DNA of 64,000 nucleotides from Histomonas meleagridis. Lineage: Eukaryota > Parabasalia > Tritrichomonadida > Dientamoebidae. How positions within the stretch are numbered: position 1 is the stretch's first letter; each line of letters starts with the position of its first letter. The notes under the pieces were generated by a model. The model was not told where the DNA came from, searched no databases, and saw only the letters and a list, made by a program, of their open reading frames with translations. The translations under genes were made by a program, and so were the position numbers. Below are positions 60,540-64,000 of this stretch, piece by piece. The DNA is taken from positions 434,001 through 498,000 of the forward strand of contig WSYJ01000025.1 of assembly GCA_020186115.1 (NCBI GenBank). The letters run 5' to 3'.

Positions 60540-60800
60540 ATTAGGCGAATGTTTTCATTATGACCATCAATTCCTTCTTGTTCACGAAGTAACTTAAGTA
60601 TTTCTGCATCGCCGCTTATGGATGCTATATAAAGTGATGGAAAATAATAATTCAAATAATTTCCAAATATAAATTTGAAATTTTATATTATACAAATAAA
60701 TTTTAAATAAAATAGTCAAATATCTTCAGCATTAACATTACATTCTTTTTGTTCTAAGATATATTTTACAAGTTCAACATTTTTTTGATTCTGAAGATAA
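60540..60800 (-). pseudogene. Ankyrin relic, two degenerate units
   Basis: On the minus strand, KNVELVKYILEQKECNVNAEDI is followed by stops and the familiar spacer (TTATTTAAAATTTATTTG; ATATTTGGAAATTATTTGAA), then SLYIASISGDAEILKLLREQEGID. It is the same unit-spacer-unit order as the arrays. No N-terminal domain is present. Confidence 0.75.
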
Positions 60801-61068
60801 GATCAAAATATTCATTGATGATTGAAAAATAAATTGTTGCAGCATTTGAAGTCATTCAACGATAAGTGTTAATGAGTCATTAATTAAATTTTATCATTTC
60901 ATATCAATATGCATTTTAAAATTTGTTAATGACATTAAAATTTGTTAATGACATTAATTTTATCGTTATTAACGTTAACCTTCATCGTTCTAATGAAAAA
61001 GAATAAAAACGAACACGAAAAAAGAAACAACTAATATCAGTTGTGAATGTTTTACCTGTTTAAAAATC

Positions 61069-61125
61069 ACTCAATCTAATGCATTTACTCAATCAAAAAT
61101 GTTTTTCGAAAAATCAAGTTCGTTT
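61069..61125 (+). pseudogene. BspA stalk relic
   Basis: Twelve codons read TQSNAFTQSKMF, two copies of the TQSN hexapeptide stalk of BspA-like genes, followed by decay. No LRR is nearby. It is short, but the pattern matches the stalk repeat exactly. Confidence 0.5.
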
Positions 61126-62140
61126 ATAAAATAAATTTGTATTTGAACAAATATAAAACAGGTTTATAATCAATCAATCTTACGTTTTGTACATTATTAA
61201 CTGCATAACGTATACTTTATAATCCACTGAAATGTTAGTGGTTCTGCAATTATTGCATAAGTGCACAAATGAGTCACACAGAATGTTGTTCAAATTTTAT
61301 TTCTTCTTTGAACACAAAACTCTTATCATACATTTGTCACTTTTCACTTTTTGTTACAGTTTACAAATTATTTTTTTTTAAATATATGCAAGCAACATAT
61401 ACTAGTTATAAAACAACAATTAAGCAAATGTCAAGATGTCGATGTAGAAAAAAACGAACATATTAATAAATATGATAATTATGTCTTGAAATATTTTATG
61501 AATATAATGTTTTATCAAGCAAATTATCATAAAATCATATTTATTTTCATAAATCATTAATTAAATAAGTCATTACTTGTAGGATTAACAGCCTACAAAA
61601 TACGTAATTAAGCAAATGTTACCATCAAATTTCGGAGAATTCTTCTTTTTTCACCACAAAAACATATTTACATCACCTTTTTCAACGTTGTTCATGTTCA
61701 ATGGTTAATATGTGTATCGTCCACTTTTTTTCCATTTTTATCGTTTCTGAAAACTTTTTTCACCATCGATCGAAAGCGAGAAAACAAACAATAATTTTTT
61801 GAATTAATTCAAGTACACTCAAACCTATTACTTCAACAACGTAATCTTTTATTTCAAATGTTATTTCAAACGAAAAACAAATATTTCTAGAAGAGTTACT
61901 TGTATTTTTTAATCTGTCTAAAGTTTCTGGTTAAATCAAAAAAGCAACGCAGAAAAAATCTTTTCATGAAATAGTGAAAAAATGTCGTTGAAATGTTCCA
62001 TTTTTTGAAATTGGACAAACCATTTTAGTTTTTTGTCTCATGGTCAGGCCAAGCATTCAATTTTGACAGCCAACCAAAGAAAAAACCGTTTTATTTAGAA
62101 TTTTGAGTTGCCATAATTGAATATTCACTTCATTCATCTC

Positions 62141-62983
62141 ATGAGCAATCTTTTGGTTGAATTTGGTTTGTCTCTTATAGCCAATGAAAATAACCCTCTT
62201 AGTGATGAAATAAAGGAACAGATCAGATCAGCCTTATTAGATTTTATTAGCAATCCTAATCCTTCTAAATCCATAAAAACTATCCAATGTTTCGCAAATG
62301 GGGAAACTGTACTTGAAAGATTAAAAGCAATACAAAGTTGTGCTGATACAATAGCTCCTCCTATACCTTATAATGTTGATGAATATAACGATAACCTTAC
62401 AAGGAAAAAGACAAGAACATGGACAATAAATGAAGATAATAGATTAATATACGCAGTCTATAAGTATGGCGTTTCGAATTGGCCCGCTGTTTCTGATTTT
62501 GTGGGTTATGGAAGGAAAAAGTCTCAATGTTCACAAAGATGGATTAGAGTTCTAGACCCAAAAATCTCTAGATCGCATTGGACGACAGAAGAAGAAGAGA
62601 AATTGTTACTTTTCTATGAAATGTACGGAGATAAGAATTGGATGAAAATAGCCGTTCAAATGGGCAATAGAAGTGATGTACAATGTAGATATCATTATCA
62701 GCAACTATTTAAAAAGGAACAGATTTGGAAGCAAAAAGATAAAAAAACGAAAGAAAATCCATTCACAGTTCTCGATTTATTAATGCCGAAGAAAGTTGAG
62801 GAAATTTCCGCTTCCAAGCATGAAATTGAGGTGCTTAATAACCCATTGCAATTAGATTCAATTCTTAATTGGAACCCATTTGACAGTGAACCAACGAACC
62901 AGAAAAATGATCTAAATGATTTTATCAATCAAACTCCGGATCTTAATGCAAACTTTCCAATCGACGATTCTTTTTGGATTTAA
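62141..62983 (+). CDS. R2R3-type Myb DNA-binding protein
   Basis: From the ATG at 62141 the protein has 280 residues. Two Myb repeats are clear: R2 at about 92-139 (RTWTINEDNRLIYAVYKYGVSNWPAVSDFV...QCSQRWIRVLDP; Trp 94, 114, 134) and R3 at about 145-192 (SHWTTEEEEKLLLFYEMYGDKNWMKIAVQM..RSDVQCRYHYQQLF; Trp 147, 167, third position Tyr). The tail is acidic and Asn-rich, possibly activating. Trichomonad Myb proteins of this size are known regulators that bind TAACGA-type sites. The ATG is preceded by TTCACTTCATTCATCTC, rich in TCA initiator-like triplets. Confidence 0.93.
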   Translation: MSNLLVEFGLSLIANENNPLSDEIKEQIRSALLDFISNPNPSKSIKTIQCFANGETVLERLKAIQSCADTIAPPIPYNVDEYNDNLTRKKTRTWTINEDNRLIYAVYKYGVSNWPAVSDFVGYGRKKSQCSQRWIRVLDPKISRSHWTTEEEEKLLLFYEMYGDKNWMKIAVQMGNRSDVQCRYHYQQLFKKEQIWKQKDKKTKENPFTVLDLLMPKKVEEISASKHEIEVLNNPLQLDSILNWNPFDSEPTNQKNDLNDFINQTPDLNANFPIDDSFWI

Positions 62984-63190
62984 TAAATAGTCAAGAAAAT
63001 CATAATTATGAATGGTTTTCATTTATTTAATTTATGAAATAATTAAAAAAATTTTGAACTTCCCTAAAGTGAGTAAATAAGTATCTCTATGATCTAAAGG
63101 ACATGGTAACTTATCACAAAAACCATTTGATCGCTAATTTTGGTCAAACACTTCGGCAAAATAAATTGTTTATTTTAAAAGTGGCAAAAT
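62984..63190. other. Intergenic
   Basis: About 200 bp between two plus-strand genes, with TGATCGCTAATTTTGGTCAA near 63129. No clear element. Confidence 0.3.
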
Positions 63191-64000
63191 ATGAGGAATG
63201 GTTTCTTAGAAGTAGATGAAACAGAAGATTTATCACCTAGAATATTTACGTTAGAACCAACAGACCAGTTCCCTTCTAACAAAGTTTCTCATCAAAAATA
63301 CAACGCTTTTAATTTAATTCCAAAATTTTTATTCTTACAATTTAGATTTTTCTTTAATTTTTTCTATTTAGCTATTACCTTGAGTCAACTTATTCCAGCA
63401 TTTAGAATCGGATTCTTAATTACATATATTTCACCTCTTGTATTTGTACTAATGATTTCCTTTATCAAAGAAATGTGGGATGAATACCAAACGTATAAAA
63501 GAGATATTGAGTTAAATTCTAAAGAGTATACAGTTATCACACCTCAAGGACCTAAACGTATTAAATCAGAAGAATTATTAGTTGGTCATATTATTGAAGT
63601 TGAAGCAGGTGAAAGAGTTCCTGCTGATTTAATTCTCCTTAAAACAACCGAAGAAGTTGGTTCAGCCTTTATTAAAACAGATCAATTAGATGGTGAAACA
63701 GATTGGAAACTTCGTAGATCATTAGGATTTTCACAATCATGTGATGATTTATTTAGCATCACTGATATCACATTTGAGATCGAACCACCTCAATCGAACA
63801 TATACGAATTTAGCGGCAGGGTGCTCCATAATAACGAATATCAGCCTATCGGCCCCGAGTCGACCGTTTGGTGCAATTGTGTAGTTTCCAGCGGCAAAAT
63901 AACCGGTATCGTTGCGTATACAAGCACCGAAACTCGATCCTCTTTAAATGCAGCGCCTCCATCCATTAAAATGGGAAGATTTGAAAAAGAAATGAACAGA
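63191..64000 (+). CDS. P4-ATPase (phospholipid flippase), Neo1/ATP9-like, 5' part
   Basis: The frame opens with an ATG at 63191 and is still open at the window end (270 codons). KYNAFNLIPKFLFLQFRFFFNFFYLAITLSQLIP (first membrane spans), PLVFVLMISFIKEMWDEYQTYKRDIELNS, GHIIEVEAGERVPADLILLKT and FIKTDQLDGETDWKLR match the N-terminal spans and actuator domain of P4-ATPases. LDGETDWK is the dephosphorylation motif, and the TDW variant with the ETRS...SIKMGRFEKEMNR segment points to the Neo1/ATP9A-B group. These act at Golgi and endosomal membranes without a CDC50 partner. The phosphorylation (DKTGT) and nucleotide domains lie beyond the window. Confidence 0.93.
   Translation, partial: MRNGFLEVDETEDLSPRIFTLEPTDQFPSNKVSHQKYNAFNLIPKFLFLQFRFFFNFFYLAITLSQLIPAFRIGFLITYISPLVFVLMISFIKEMWDEYQTYKRDIELNSKEYTVITPQGPKRIKSEELLVGHIIEVEAGERVPADLILLKTTEEVGSAFIKTDQLDGETDWKLRRSLGFSQSCDDLFSITDITFEIEPPQSNIYEFSGRVLHNNEYQPIGPESTVWCNCVVSSGKITGIVAYTSTETRSSLNAAPPSIKMGRFEKEMNR

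Larger units (their letters stand above)
59972..62140. other. Long intergenic region with family relics
   Basis: 2169 bp without an intact gene. It holds an ankyrin relic (about 60540-60800), a BspA stalk relic (61069-61104), a 7-bp-stem hairpin TTGTAGG..CCTACAA (61577-61598) and AACCGTTTTATTTAG (62084-62098) before the Myb gene. Two frames near 61270-61560 look random. Confidence 0.5.

Noticed and set aside
61269-61560. Two overlapping frames of 65-69 codons
   Set aside because: Random-looking translations in a region that contains decayed relics only.
1-64000. Transposable elements (Maverick, mariner), CRISPR arrays, rRNA genes
   Set aside because: I looked for integrase, transposase, polymerase, terminal inverted repeats and rRNA-like conserved blocks and saw none.

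Overview
The window is about 64 kb of AT-rich nuclear DNA from a protist. The gene set points to a trichomonad (Parabasalia), most likely Tritrichomonas or a close relative; the species call is an inference. Reasons: intronless genes with very short 5' leaders and no TATA boxes; a BspA-like leucine-rich-repeat surface protein with a single C-terminal membrane span; ankyrin proteins with the trichomonad N-terminal domain (DUF3447-like); a prokaryotic-type asparagine synthetase A; and recurrent TAACGGTT elements next to start codons.

Layout. 0.4-4.3 kb: alpha/beta hydrolase with a long repetitive tail (-), divergent from an armadillo-like gene that has no ATG. 4.8-7.7 kb: BspA-like surface protein (-). 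8.5-11.1 kb: coiled-coil protein and a fucosyltransferase-like type II membrane protein (+). 11.7-14.5 kb: alpha-SNAP and a WD40 protein (-). 15-18.9 kb: 1306-residue coiled-coil protein (+). 19.2-19.8 kb: BspA relic. 20-25 kb: nucleoplasmin-like protein, a 952-residue unknown and Utp11 (all -). 25.1-31.1 kb: two ankyrin loci pointing tail to tail. 31.7-36.2 kb: importin-beta-like protein and a CK1-type kinase (-). 37.6-40.1 kb: third ankyrin locus (+). 40.5-44.6 kb: DDX52/Rok1 helicase (-), TKL-like kinase, ribosomal protein S13 (uS15) and a Rab GTPase (+). 45.3-49.1 kb: multi-span membrane protein, ubiquitin-like protein and decayed gene fragments. 49.3-50.3 kb: asparagine synthetase A (-). 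51.3-52.1 kb: BspA relic. 52.6-55.7 kb: second importin-beta-like protein (-). 56.8-60 kb: BRWD/PHIP-like WD40-bromodomain protein (+). 62.1-64 kb: R2R3 Myb protein and the 5' part of a P4-ATPase of the Neo1/ATP9 type (+), cut by the window end.

Most genes are housekeeping: ribosome biogenesis (Utp11, Rok1, S13), nuclear import, vesicle traffic (SNAP, Rab, flippase), chromatin (BRWD-like, nucleoplasmin-like) and signalling. Between them lie surface-protein and ankyrin families in every state from intact to relic.

The most unusual signal is in the ankyrin loci. Three paralogous genes encode an N-terminal domain and one ankyrin repeat, then stop. Each is followed by a regular array (12, 6 and 8 units) in which every ankyrin repeat is open, while about 70 bp of AT-rich spacer separates each from the next and shifts the frame. 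The period is 170 bp, or 170 plus 3, almost without exception, so each unit shifts the frame by two bases. In the third locus the spacer sequences have diverged strongly, yet the period remains 170 bp, and the last unit ends in what looks like a normal ankyrin-protein C-terminus. This suggests that the spacer is removed (one cryptic intron per repeat) or bypassed, rather than simple gene decay. The spacers lack the usual trichomonad splice sites.
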